Under the pieces are notes generated by a model. That model did no database searches, was not told the origin of the DNA, and saw nothing but the letters and a program-made list of their open reading frames with translations. The position numbers were made by a program, and so were the translations under genes. 64,000 nucleotides of DNA from Gemmata palustris (lineage in GTDB: Bacteria; Planctomycetota; Planctomycetia; Gemmatales; Gemmataceae), in the NCBI RefSeq assembly GCF_017939745.1, contig NZ_JAGKQQ010000002.1:806001-870000 (forward strand), in the 5' to 3' direction. This document shows, one piece after another, positions 17,962 to 26,622 of this stretch (within the stretch, counting starts at the first letter, position 1; each line of letters opens with the position of its first letter).

Positions 17962-18318
17962 TCACGCGCCCGGGTGCTGATTCTCCCAAGTGAGAATATG
18001 GTGCATCAGGTCGCCGGGGTCCATGTCGGAAGCCGGGAGCGGCCAATCGAACCGCTCGGACGCGGCCAACTGGATCGCGGCCCCGCGATCGAACGGGTCG
18101 TTCCACAATTGTACGAATCGCCCGATCGCGCGCCCACGACGGCACAACCGTTCGACGCACGACCACGCATCGTCTTCCGTGCGCGCGGCATCTGAAAGTA
18201 GTTCCGTCCAGTCCGCGAGCCACTCCACCAGCATCCGGGCCTCGATGTCCCCCAGCCCGCGGGTCAGAGCTTCGTCCCGCAACACGTAGCGAATGATCGA
18301 GTCACACTGCGTCGGCAT
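17962..18318 (-). CDS. Hypothetical protein, 118 aa
   Basis: I do not recognise this family. The start 18318 is set by GGGGGA just upstream and gives 'MPTQCDSIIRYVLRDEALTR'. The protein is soluble, with no signal peptide or membrane segment, and rich in acidic residues and Trp ('LVEWLADWTELL', 'TEDDAWSCVERL'). The ORF extends further upstream but that part reads as non-coding. It is divergent from the acyltransferase-ligase gene, across a 277-base gap that must contain both promoters. Confidence 0.6.
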   Translation of the reverse strand: MPTQCDSIIRYVLRDEALTRGLGDIEARMLVEWLADWTELLSDAARTEDDAWSCVERLCRRGRAIGRFVQLWNDPFDRGAAIQLAASERFDWPLPASDMDPGDLMHHILTWENQHPGA

Positions 18319-18595
18319 GAACCGTCCCCCAAGCCGTCCACGACAATTCTCGGCCGACGGATCCCCCAACCCGTCGGCCTCGCCCGTCCCCGTCCCGCGT
18401 GCTTCGTGTGAAGTGCCGGGCCTATATCGCCGATTCGTGGCGCTCGCAAGCGGACATCGCGCGCTTCGGAGGCACTCGGAACCGACTTTTGAGTGCGGAG
18501 TTGGCACGGGCGAGCAAGTGACGTAATCTGGGCGAACACACGGACCGCAATCAGGTGCTCTCCGCCCGGTACCCGGGCCACCATTTGGACTGCTC

Positions 18596-21136
18596 ATGAC
18601 CGAACCGGCCGAAGTCGCCCTCGTGCTCGCTGCCGTTTTTGTGCTCGGGGGCGTCCTGACGTGGGCGCTCCCGTCTCTTTTGCGCCCCGTGCTGTGGCTC
18701 GTTGCAAACGGGCTGTACCGGTTCACGGTGTATCACCGCGAGCGCGTGCCCGCCCGCGGCGGCACCCTGATCGTCGCCAACCACGTCAGCTACGTCGACT
18801 GGCTCGTGCTGTGGGTCGCGTGCCCGCGCTCGGCCGCGTTCGTGCTCTGGGGCGGGTATTACTGCAACCCGGTGCTGCGGTTCTTTTTGTCGTGGGCGCG
18901 GCACAACACGATCCGCGTCGCCAACCGCACCACGCGCCCGCACGCGGTCAACGACAGTTTGAAGCAAATCGCTGCGGCACTGGACGCGGGCCGCATGGTC
19001 GTGATGTTCCCCGAAGGCGCGCTCACGCGGACCGGAAACATGCTCCCGTTCGGGCGCGGCATCGAGCGCATCCTGAAGCTGGCGGCTACCGACGTCTCGG
19101 TGATCCCCGCGTGTACAACGGGCTTGTGGAACGGCTTCTTCAGCCACGGGGCCGGGCGGATTTTGTGGAAGTGGCCGAAGGCGTTCCGCCCGCGCGTGAG
19201 TGTGCTGTTCGGGGAAGCGAAGAAACCTACCCCCCCGTCCCCCCTCCCTGAAGGGAAGGGAGTCTCAGAAGAACCTACCCCCCCGGCCCCCTTCCCTGAA
19301 GGGAAGGGGGAGCAGGCGCGCGATCCCGCTGAGATTGGAACCACGCGCGGTGGCGGTTCTTTCTCCCCCTTCCCTTCAGGGAGGGGGGCCGGGGGGGTAG
19401 GTTCTGCCGACAGCCGCACCCCTTCAGGGAGGGGGGCCGGGAGGGTAGGTTCTCCCCTCCGCGCCGCGGACATTCGGCTCGCGGTGCAGGAAGCGACCGC
19501 GGAACTTTCGATCCTCGAAAGCGATCACTTGCTGCTGGTACACCGGCGGTTCGTGCGGGTCGCGTCGAAGTTGCGCCGATTGTTCCGGCCGGCCATTGTG
19601 GACTACTCCGGTGGGTCGGCGCGCACGCTTACATGGGCGAAGGTGCTCGTCGGCGCGCTGTGCGTCACGCGGTTTTTGCAGTCGCGTGTGGGCGAAGCGC
19701 AGAATGTGGGTATTTGGCTCCCGACGGGATTGGGCAGCGCCCTGGCGAACATCAGCGTGGCCTTCCTGGGCAAAACGTCGGTGAACCTGAACTACACCGC
19801 TGGGACCGCCGCCGTGCGCTCGGCCGTGAAGCAGGCCGGTGTGCGGTTCGTTATCACCGCGAAGAAGTTCACCGCGCGCGTGCCGCTCGATCTTCCCGAC
19901 GACGTGCAACTGATCTACCTCGAAGACGCGCTCGAGTCCGTCACGAAGGGGCAGCGCGTCCGCACGTTCCTTCTGGTGCTACTACTCCCCGGTTGGGCGA
20001 TCGATTACTTCCTGCTCGGGTTGTCCAAGCACCGGCCCGACGACGTGCTCACCATTGTGTTTTCCAGCGGCAGCACGGGCGAGCCGAAGGGCGTGGTGTT
20101 GACCCACCGGAACATCACCGCGAACACCGACGCCTCCCGGCACACGTTGGAGGTCGTGCCGGGCGAAACGCTGTTCGGCATCCTCCCGTTCTTCCACAGC
20201 TTCGGGTACACGGTGTGCTTGTGGCTGCCGATGAACGCGCCGTGTACCGCGGTGTACTTCCCGGACCCGCGCCAGGCCAAAGAGGTCGGCGACCTCGCGC
20301 GCACGCACCGCGCCACGGTTATGGCCGCGACCGCGACGTTCCTCCGGTTCTACATCCGCCGGTGCGGTGCGGACGATTTCCGCACGCTGCGGCTCATCAT
20401 CTGCGGCGCGGAAAAGCTGCCCGTGAAACTTCAGGACGAGTTCCGCGCCAAGTTCGGAGTGCTGCCACTCGAGGGGTACGGCTGCACGGAACTGTCGCCG
20501 GTGGTGTCGTGTAACATGCCGGACGTGAACATCGGCGGGATGCTCCAACAGCGGAACTACCGCGGAACGGTCGGGCAGCCCATCTTCGGTGTGTGTACGA
20601 AAGCCTTTGATCCCAACACGATGGAACCGCTCCCGATCGGCGCGGAGGGTGTGTTGTGCAGTAAAGGGCCGAACGTGATGGTCGGCTATTTGAACCAGCC
20701 GGAGAAGACCGCGAACGTGATTCGGGACGGGTGGTACAACACCGGCGACGCAGGGCTGATCGAGCCGGAGGGGTTCATTCGCATCACCGGGCGACTGTCT
20801 CGGTTCGCGAAGATCGCCGGCGAAATGATCCCGCTGGAACGACTCGACGACGAGATGCACGACGCGCTCGCGACCGGGGGCGATCGCGTCCTGGCCGTGG
20901 CCGCGGTGCCGGACGAGAAGCGCGGCGAGCGCGTCGTGGTGCTGTACCTTCCCGAGATCGAAGCGAAACTGCCCGACCTCTTGGCCGCGCTACCGAAGCG
21001 CGGCATCCCGAATTTGTGGGTACCGGACCGGCGCGACTGTTACCCGGTGGACGCGATGCCGGTTCTGGGAACGGGCAAACTCGATCTGAAGAAGCTCAGC
21101 GACTTGGCGAAACAACTGGCGACGGGCAAGGCGTGA
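18596..21136 (+). CDS. 1-acylglycerol-phosphate acyltransferase / acyl-AMP ligase fusion (Aas-like)
   Basis: An 846-residue two-domain lipid enzyme. After a hydrophobic N-terminus, the PlsC-like acyltransferase shows 'NHVSYVD' (His63, Asp68) and 'FPEG' (138-141). The adenylate-forming domain (about 330-846) has the AMP-binding loop 'FSSGSTGEPKGVVLTH' (489-504), 'YGCTELSPV' and 'WYNTGDAGLIEPEGF'. The order matches Aas, which activates fatty acids and reacylates lysophospholipid. Between the domains, residues 209-288 are a low-complexity linker ('PTPPSPLPEGKG', 'SPFPSGRGAGGVG') encoded by four copies of a palindromic DNA repeat, all in frame. The linker is therefore probably a recent insertion. 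Start ATG 18596 fits the N-terminal helix. Confidence 0.9.
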   Translation: MTEPAEVALVLAAVFVLGGVLTWALPSLLRPVLWLVANGLYRFTVYHRERVPARGGTLIVANHVSYVDWLVLWVACPRSAAFVLWGGYYCNPVLRFFLSWARHNTIRVANRTTRPHAVNDSLKQIAAALDAGRMVVMFPEGALTRTGNMLPFGRGIERILKLAATDVSVIPACTTGLWNGFFSHGAGRILWKWPKAFRPRVSVLFGEAKKPTPPSPLPEGKGVSEEPTPPAPFPEGKGEQARDPAEIGTTRGGGSFSPFPSGRGAGGVGSADSRTPSGRGAGRVGSPLRAADIRLAVQEATAELSILESDHLLLVHRRFVRVASKLRRLFRPAIVDYSGGSARTLTWAKVLVGALCVTRFLQSRVGEAQNVGIWLPTGLGSALANISVAFLGKTSVNLNYTAGTAAVRSAVKQAGVRFVITAKKFTARVPLDLPDDVQLIYLEDALESVTKGQRVRTFLLVLLLPGWAIDYFLLGLSKHRPDDVLTIVFSSGSTGEPKGVVLTHRNITANTDASRHTLEVVPGETLFGILPFFHSFGYTVCLWLPMNAPCTAVYFPDPRQAKEVGDLARTHRATVMAATATFLRFYIRRCGADDFRTLRLIICGAEKLPVKLQDEFRAKFGVLPLEGYGCTELSPVVSCNMPDVNIGGMLQQRNYRGTVGQPIFGVCTKAFDPNTMEPLPIGAEGVLCSKGPNVMVGYLNQPEKTANVIRDGWYNTGDAGLIEPEGFIRITGRLSRFAKIAGEMIPLERLDDEMHDALATGGDRVLAVAAVPDEKRGERVVVLYLPEIEAKLPDLLAALPKRGIPNLWVPDRRDCYPVDAMPVLGTGKLDLKKLSDLAKQLATGKA
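19222..19453. repeat. Four palindromic repeat units inside a coding sequence (two in each orientation)
   Basis: Units with the core CCCTGAAGGGAAGGG preceded by ACCTACCCCCC occur in plus orientation at about 19222-19260 and 19271-19311. In minus orientation they occur at about 19360-19406 and 19419-19453 (CCCTTCAGGGAGGGG, then GGGTAGGTTCT). Units two and three are nearly perfect reverse complements over about 40 bases. The array keeps the host reading frame open. Confidence 0.85.
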
Positions 21137-21184
21137 GCGGTTGGCGTTTTAACCGCTCACATCAGTTCACTCGGAGGTCGGGAC

Positions 21185-21883
21185 GTGTCGCGTCTCAAGT
21201 TCCTCACGGCGCGGTGGGCCAACCTCATCCTCGCGAACTACGCGGTGCCGGAGGAACTGCTGCGCCCGCTGGTGCCGCCCGGGTGCGAACTCGACCGCCG
21301 CGGCGGGGCGTGCTGGGCCAGTCTGGTGGGGTTCCAGTTCCTCGGTACGCGCGTGCTCGGGATCGGGTGGCCGGGGTTCCGCAACTTCCCCGAATGGAAC
21401 CTGCGGTTCTACGTGCGCTGCGGCGAAGAACGCGGCGTGTGCTTCGTGCGCGAGTTCGTGCCGCAGTGGACGGTCGCGACCATCGCGCGCGTGATCTACA
21501 ACGAACCGTACCGCGCAGCGCGCATGTCGATGGACGTGAAGGACCAGCCCGAAGTGCTCACCGCGACGTACACAGTAAAATGGGCGGGGCGCGTCCACTC
21601 GCTCCGCGCGGTCGGAGCGAAACCCGCGATCCGACCTGCTTCCGATAGCACCGAGCACTGGTTCAAAGAGCATTCATGGGGCTTCGGAACGTCGCACCGC
21701 GGAAAAGCGATCCGCTACGAGGTGAACCACCCGGAGTGGGACATTTACCCGGTGCGCGAGTCCGCGGCCGATGTCGATTGGGCGCTGCTGTACGGCCCAG
21801 CGTGGGCCGTCATGAACGCGGCGAAACCGGCGTCGGTTGTGCTCGCTGCCGGGTCGGAGATTAGCGTCTACCCGAAGGGCTGA
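21185..21883 (+). CDS. DUF2071 (YqjF-like) family protein
   Basis: A 232-residue protein matching DUF2071: 'LTARWANLILANYAVPEELL', 'LVPPGCELD', 'WASLVGFQFLGTRVLG' and a tail 'SEISVYPKG'. Members are widespread, resemble acetoacetate-decarboxylase-like folds, and have no assigned reaction. The start is GTG 21185, with GGAGGTCGGGAC directly upstream. It lies 48 bases after the acyltransferase-ligase and is probably co-transcribed with it, which hints at a lipid or surface role but does not prove one. Confidence 0.85.
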   Translation: MSRLKFLTARWANLILANYAVPEELLRPLVPPGCELDRRGGACWASLVGFQFLGTRVLGIGWPGFRNFPEWNLRFYVRCGEERGVCFVREFVPQWTVATIARVIYNEPYRAARMSMDVKDQPEVLTATYTVKWAGRVHSLRAVGAKPAIRPASDSTEHWFKEHSWGFGTSHRGKAIRYEVNHPEWDIYPVRESAADVDWALLYGPAWAVMNAAKPASVVLAAGSEISVYPKG

Positions 21884-22012
21884 CTGGCTTGCGTCTCCTC
21901 GAACAGACTCGGACCGGTCACCAAACGCGCCAACACTTTGAGCCGCTCCCCGTTTCGGGTAGAGTCGTGGTGTTCCACGTTCGAGTCCATTTCTCCTTAA
22001 CGAGGAAGACCC

Positions 22013-22834
22013 ATGCGCTTCTGTTTCCGGGCGATCGCGGGGCTGATGGTGATCGCGTGGGCGTTACCCGTCGTGGTCGGTCAACCGCCGGAATTAGGTG
22101 GGCCGATACCGGGTGGTCCGATCAGGCCCCAACCCGCCAAACCGCAACTGACGGTGAAGGTGTTCAAGCTGGAGCGCGGCGAGCCCGGGGCGGTGGTCGA
22201 GGCCCTCAACTCGCTGCTCGAATCACCCGATGTCGAGGTAAACTCGCCGATGGGTCCGGGTGGCCTCCCCGGTAGCATGCCGGGTGCTGTTCCGCCCGGT
22301 GGGTTCGGCGGGTTCGGCGGGTTCGGCGCGGTGCCACCCGGCGGACAGTTCGGGTTCGGTGGCCTACCCGCGCCCGCCGCCGGACAAGCTGGGTTCGGGG
22401 GGGCGGGGCAACTCGGGGCTGTCGGTTGTTTCATCGGGAACGGCGGAGTCAACACGATCCCGGTGTGGCGAGCGACGGCGCAGGCGCGGACGCGATCGGT
22501 GGTCGTGCGGGGGTCGGAGCGGCACCTCAAGGTCGCCGCTGATCTGGTGGCGATCCTCGACCGCGCGGCGAACGACCCGCTACCGAAATTGCAGGTCGTC
22601 AAGGCGTTCACCCTGAAACACGCTACTGCCGAAGAACTGGCAGAGGTGATTAACGCCCTGTCGTTCGAGGGCGTGAAACTGGCGACCCCAGATGTGCGCT
22701 TGTTGACACTCGTGGCTCCGGACGACGCGGTGAAATCGATCGAAGAGTTGGTCAAGGAACTCGACGTGCCCGGCAAGGACAATTCGGAACCCAAGCCAAA
22801 GCCGAAACCGGAACCGAAACCAGAATCGAAGTAG
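22013..22834 (+). CDS. Secreted protein with secretin N-domain-like repeats
   Basis: A 273-residue exported protein. The signal peptide is 'FRAIAGLMVIAWALPVVVG', cleaved near Gln24. A first N-domain-like unit ('KVFKLERGEPGAVVEALNSL') is followed by a Gly/Phe/Pro-rich linker. A second unit ('AFTLKHATAEELAEVINALS' then 'DDAVKSIEELVKELD') has the pattern of NolW/secretin short domains. The end is a charged Pro/Lys/Glu tail. The C-terminal secretin barrel is absent, so this is not a complete type II secretin. Start ATG 22013 has GAGGAAG upstream. A clear hairpin terminator follows. Confidence 0.8.
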   Translation: MRFCFRAIAGLMVIAWALPVVVGQPPELGGPIPGGPIRPQPAKPQLTVKVFKLERGEPGAVVEALNSLLESPDVEVNSPMGPGGLPGSMPGAVPPGGFGGFGGFGAVPPGGQFGFGGLPAPAAGQAGFGGAGQLGAVGCFIGNGGVNTIPVWRATAQARTRSVVVRGSERHLKVAADLVAILDRAANDPLPKLQVVKAFTLKHATAEELAEVINALSFEGVKLATPDVRLLTLVAPDDAVKSIEELVKELDVPGKDNSEPKPKPKPEPKPESK

Positions 22835-22849
22835 GGATCGAAACGGAAC

Positions 22850-22877
22850 GAGCACGCCCCGAAGTCGGGGCGTGCTC
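22850..22877 (+). terminator. Hairpin terminator after the secretin-like gene
   Basis: GAGCACGCCCCGA (22850-22862) and TCGGGGCGTGCTC (22865-22877) form a perfect 13-bp stem starting 16 bases past the stop codon. No T-run follows. Confidence 0.75.
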
Positions 22878-22974
22878 TACCAAAGTGGTGAACTTCGCAC
22901 ACCTGGTGCTACCGACCGCTCCTCACTTCCGTTAAACTCGCGCCACCGCTCCACTCTCCTCCGGAGTCGTGCCG

Positions 22975-24237
22975 ATGTTGCGCCACACCACTCTCCCGTC
23001 CTGTCTCGCACTCGTATTCGCACTGACGCACGCTCGTGCCGCCGACTGGACGCAATTCCGCGGGCCGACCGGGAGCGGCGTGAGCGCGGAGACGGGGCTG
23101 TCGTCGAAGTGGAGTGCAAAAGAGAACGTTGCGTGGAAGACCGAAATGCCCGGTCCCGGGACGTCGTCCCCGGTGTTCTTCGGCGATCGCATCTTCATCA
23201 CGTGCTACACGGGTTACAACGTGCCCGGGCGGGCGAAGGCCGAACAAGTCGACCTGCGCCGCCACCTCCTCGCGCTCGACCGCAAAACCGGTCGGGTACT
23301 CATGAACAAAGAGGTCGAAGCGAAACTGCCGGAGCAGGACAAGATCCGCGACACCCACGGCTACGCCTCCAGCACGCCCGCGGTGGACGCGGACCGCGTG
23401 TACTGCTTCTTCGGCAAGTCCGGGGTGTTCGCGTTCGACCACGCGGGTAAGCAACTTTGGCAGGCGGATGTGGGTACGAAATTGAGTGACTGGGGCTCCG
23501 CCGCGTCGCCGGTGCTGCACGGCGACCTCGTAATCGTGAACGCCAGTGTCGAGAGCCAGACGCTGTTCGCGTTCGATAAGAAAACCGGCAAGGAGAAGTG
23601 GAAGGTCGCCGGCATCAAGGAATCGTGGAACACGCCACTCGTCGTGAAGACGAAAGACGGCAAGGACGAGTTGGTGGTCGCGATCATGGGCAAGGTGCTC
23701 GGGTTCGACCCGGCGACCGGTGCGGCGCTGTGGAGTTGTGACACCGATATCACGTGGTACATGGTGCCGAGTTTGGTGGCGCACGACGGCATCGTGTACG
23801 CGCTCGGCGGGCGCAGCGGGATCGCGGCCCTGGCCGTTCGCGCCGGCGGGACGGGTAACGTGACGAAGACGCACCGGCTCTGGACGAGCAAGAAGGGCGC
23901 GAACGTGCCCTCGCCGGTGCTTCACGACGGTCACCTGTACTGGATGAACGAGGTGAGCGGAACGGTGTTTTGCGCGAAGGCCGCGACCGGCGAAGTGGTG
24001 TACGAAGAGCGCGTTCCGCGCCCGGGCGACATTTATGCGTCGTCACTGTTGGCCGATGGCCGGCTGCACTATCTCTCGCGCGACGGGCGCACGTTCGTGG
24101 TCGCGGCCAAGCCGGAGTACGAGCTGATCGCGACGAACGACCTGCGCGACGGGAGCCTGTTCCACGCGACGCCGGTGGCCGCCGACGGCCGGCTCTTCAT
24201 CCGCTCCGACAAGTACCTGTATTGCCTGGGAAAATAG
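22975..24237 (+). CDS. Secreted PQQ-like beta-propeller protein
   Basis: A 420-residue exported propeller related to BamB and quinoprotein dehydrogenase repeats. ATG 22975 is preferred (GGAG eight bases upstream) over GTG 22969. A signal peptide 'LPSCLALVFALTHARA' precedes 'ADWTQFRGPTGSGVS', a motif typical of the many planctomycete paralogues. Blades are marked by 'LLALDRKTGRVL', 'VFAFDHAGKQLWQAD', 'LFAFDKKTGKEKWK' and 'VLGFDPATGAALWS'. No catalytic Cys pair or quinone ligand set is evident, so a scaffold or binding role is as likely as enzymatic activity. Confidence 0.88.
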   Translation: MLRHTTLPSCLALVFALTHARAADWTQFRGPTGSGVSAETGLSSKWSAKENVAWKTEMPGPGTSSPVFFGDRIFITCYTGYNVPGRAKAEQVDLRRHLLALDRKTGRVLMNKEVEAKLPEQDKIRDTHGYASSTPAVDADRVYCFFGKSGVFAFDHAGKQLWQADVGTKLSDWGSAASPVLHGDLVIVNASVESQTLFAFDKKTGKEKWKVAGIKESWNTPLVVKTKDGKDELVVAIMGKVLGFDPATGAALWSCDTDITWYMVPSLVAHDGIVYALGGRSGIAALAVRAGGTGNVTKTHRLWTSKKGANVPSPVLHDGHLYWMNEVSGTVFCAKAATGEVVYEERVPRPGDIYASSLLADGRLHYLSRDGRTFVVAAKPEYELIATNDLRDGSLFHATPVAADGRLFIRSDKYLYCLGK

Positions 24238-24309
24238 ATCGGGCTGTGCTCGGGTTTCGCCGAACCTCCGCGAGCGGAAGCGTGTCCGCGTTCGTGGAGG
24301 AACCCGCCC

Positions 24310-24843
24310 ATGAAACGCTCGGTCGATTTCGCGCGGTGCGTTTTTGTCCCGCGCTACCACGTCGAGAACGTGCCGGCCGGGAGCACAATTTACGACGTGA
24401 GCAGCTACGCGGAACCGCCGTACTGCGAGCTCAGCCCGATGTGGGTTCACGGCGGGATTCCCGTTCCCGGAACCTCCGGCGAAACGAGCGATACGGTCGA
24501 GGGCGTGTGGCAGGGGCTCAAGATCATTCGCGGGAAGACCGCGCCGCGGTACTTTCGCGGGCCGGGCGCGAAGCGCGGCGGGAAGCCGTCCGGTCACCTG
24601 TTCGGCGCGAAGCACCTCGGGGTCGTTGATGCGCGGCGCCTGATCTACGTCCCGACTTACGAATGGGTGATCGAGAACCGCATTTCACCGGAACTGGTTC
24701 GGGCGTTCATCAATGCGGCCCGGGCGGGCGTGACGCAATACTTCCACGACGTCGGCGACAACGGCGACCCGAATGATGCGGACCAGCCGCTCGCTCATGC
24801 GGCCGTGCTGGTCCGTTATTTGAATCGGATCGCGGCCCGATGA
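24310..24843 (+). CDS. Conserved hypothetical protein, 177 aa
   Basis: A soluble 177-residue protein that I cannot assign with confidence. GGAGGA about nine bases upstream supports ATG 24310 ('MKRSVDFARCVFVPRYHVE'). Notable segments are 'YAEPPYCELSPMWVHGGIPV', 'KHLGVVDARRLIYVPTYEWV' and 'LVRYLNRI'. It lies 73 bases after the propeller gene on the same strand and converges on the gamma-glutamyltransferase gene, 9 bases away. No signal peptide is visible. Confidence 0.75.
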   Translation: MKRSVDFARCVFVPRYHVENVPAGSTIYDVSSYAEPPYCELSPMWVHGGIPVPGTSGETSDTVEGVWQGLKIIRGKTAPRYFRGPGAKRGGKPSGHLFGAKHLGVVDARRLIYVPTYEWVIENRISPELVRAFINAARAGVTQYFHDVGDNGDPNDADQPLAHAAVLVRYLNRIAAR

Positions 24844-24852
24844 GGGGCGCCC

Positions 24853-26562
24853 TCAATATCCCACCGCGGCGCCGTCTTTGCGCGATTCGGTGCCACCGTG
24901 GAGCACACCGGTTTTCGGGTCGATCATGATTCCCTGGTAACCGCCGCTGTTCACCTTCACGCGCTCCACGACGTGTCCGCGGCGCTCCAGTTCCTTAACC
25001 ACTTCGTCGGGAATCCCGATCTCGGCTTTAATCGTGCCGCCCTTCGGTTTCTCCGCGGTCCCGGTCGGGGTCGCGCTGCCGACGTGCTCCACGCGCGGCG
25101 AATCCCCGGCGGCCTGCACGCTCATACCGAAATCGATGAGGTTCACGAGCACCTGCGCGTGGCCCTGCGGCTGCATGTCGCCGCCCATCACGCCGAACGT
25201 GAACCACGGCTTGCCGCCCTTCGTCACCATCGCCGGGATGATCGTGTGGAACGGGCGCTTGCCCGGTTCGAGCTTGTTCGCGTGGGTCTCGTCGAGCGCG
25301 AACAGGCACCCGCGGTTCTGGATGCCGAACCCCGTGCCCGGCGCGGACAGTCCCGAGCCGAAGCCGCTGTAGTTGCTCTGAATCAGCGACACGCAGTTGC
25401 GGTCCTTGTCCACCACCGTGAGGTAAATCGTTTCCGACGTGCTGAGCTTCGGGTCGCCCGCGGGGACGTTGGTGAGCGCGTGCTTCGGGTCGAGGAGCTT
25501 GGCGCGCTGCGCGGCGTACTCCTTGGAAACGAGTTCGGTCACCGGCACTTTTGCGAACGCGGGGTCGGCGTAGAACTTCGCCCGGTCCGCGAACGCGAGC
25601 TTCTTCGCCTCAACAAGTAGGTGCCAGTAATCGGCCGATTCCGGCCCCATCTTCTTGAGGTCGTGTGGTTCGAGCAGGTTCAGCATCTGGAGCGCGGCGA
25701 TGCCCTGACCGGGCGGCGGCAGTTCCCACACGTCGTACCCGCGATAAGTGGTTTTGACCGGTTCCACCCACTCGGACTTGTGGTCGGCGAAGTCCTTCAG
25801 CGCGAAGAGCCCGCCGACTTTGCCCGAGAGCGCGACCAGTTGTTCCGCGATCGGTCCCTTGTAGTAAGCGTCGCGCCCGCTTTCCGCGATGAGCGTGTAC
25901 GAGCGCGCGAGGGCCGGGTTCTTGAACACCTCTCCCGCGTTCGGAGAGCGGAGCTGGGTGCCGTCGCGGATCAGGAACGTTTCGCGCATTCCGGGGTCGC
26001 GCATCTTGTTGGCCGACTTCCAGTGCCCCGCGATCACTTCCGGCACCGGCACGCCTTTTTCAGCGTAGTTGATGCTCGGGGCGAGCAGTTCCTTGAAGCT
26101 CTTCGTGCCGAACTTCTGGCGCAACTGGTCCCAGCCATCGACGCACCCGGGCACGGACCACGACAGCGGCCCGGAGGTGGGGATGTCCGTCAGTTTCTTG
26201 TCCCGGAAGTACGCGAGCGTGGCCCGGCCCGGCGCCCGCCCGCTCGCGTTCAGGCCGTAGAGTTTCTGCGTCTTCGCGTCCCAGACGATCGCGTAGAGGT
26301 CGCCGCCGATGCCGCAGGAGGTCGGCTCCATGAGGCCCATTGCGGCGTTGGTCGCGATCGCGGCGTCCACGGCGTTGCCGCCGCTTTTCAGCACGTCCAA
26401 GCCAATTTGGGCCGCGAGTGGGTGGCTCGTTGCGACCATCCCGTTGGTCGCAACGGTTTCCGAACGCCCGGCTTTACCGGCTTGTGGGGTCGGGCGCTCG
26501 GCGGGGAGCAGCGGTGTCATGGTGAGCGCGAGAACGGTGGCAGCGAGAACGCGCGTGAGCAT
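24853..26562 (-). CDS. ggt: Gamma-glutamyltransferase
   Basis: Exported N-terminal-nucleophile enzyme that cleaves or transfers gamma-glutamyl groups from glutathione; 569 residues, the normal proenzyme length. A signal peptide covers about 1-22. The large subunit has 'VATSHPLAAQIGLDVLKSGG' and the family segment 'CGIGGDLYAI'. Autocleavage should occur before Thr378 in 'SETIYLTVVDKDRN', aligning with E. coli Thr391. 'PGTGFGIQNRG' and 'VMGGDMQPQGHAQVL' belong to the small subunit. The start at 26562 fits the signal peptide. A perfect hairpin separates it from the upstream cytochrome gene. Confidence 0.96.
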   Translation of the reverse strand: MLTRVLAATVLALTMTPLLPAERPTPQAGKAGRSETVATNGMVATSHPLAAQIGLDVLKSGGNAVDAAIATNAAMGLMEPTSCGIGGDLYAIVWDAKTQKLYGLNASGRAPGRATLAYFRDKKLTDIPTSGPLSWSVPGCVDGWDQLRQKFGTKSFKELLAPSINYAEKGVPVPEVIAGHWKSANKMRDPGMRETFLIRDGTQLRSPNAGEVFKNPALARSYTLIAESGRDAYYKGPIAEQLVALSGKVGGLFALKDFADHKSEWVEPVKTTYRGYDVWELPPPGQGIAALQMLNLLEPHDLKKMGPESADYWHLLVEAKKLAFADRAKFYADPAFAKVPVTELVSKEYAAQRAKLLDPKHALTNVPAGDPKLSTSETIYLTVVDKDRNCVSLIQSNYSGFGSGLSAPGTGFGIQNRGCLFALDETHANKLEPGKRPFHTIIPAMVTKGGKPWFTFGVMGGDMQPQGHAQVLVNLIDFGMSVQAAGDSPRVEHVGSATPTGTAEKPKGGTIKAEIGIPDEVVKELERRGHVVERVKVNSGGYQGIMIDPKTGVLHGGTESRKDGAAVGY

Positions 26563-26585
26563 AGAGTGGGTAGGGGTCAGAGTGG

Positions 26586-26612
26586 CGCGGTGCGCATCGG
26601 ATGCGCACCGCG
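26586..26612 (-). terminator. Perfect hairpin terminator between the cytochrome fusion and ggt
   Basis: CGCGGTGCGCATC (26586-26598) and GATGCGCACCGCG (26600-26612) are exact reverse complements around a single central G. It lies just past the stop codon of the large cytochrome gene on the minus strand, and before the ggt start. Confidence 0.75.
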
Positions 26613-26622
26613 CGGGAACGGG

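Noticed and set aside
18601-18726. Upstream part of the 254-codon minus ORF ending at 17962
   Set aside because: It overlaps the start of the acyltransferase-ligase gene; a good ribosome site supports the shorter 118-residue protein.
22969-22974. GTG start six bases before ATG for the PQQ-like propeller
   Set aside because: GGAG spacing is better for ATG 22975.
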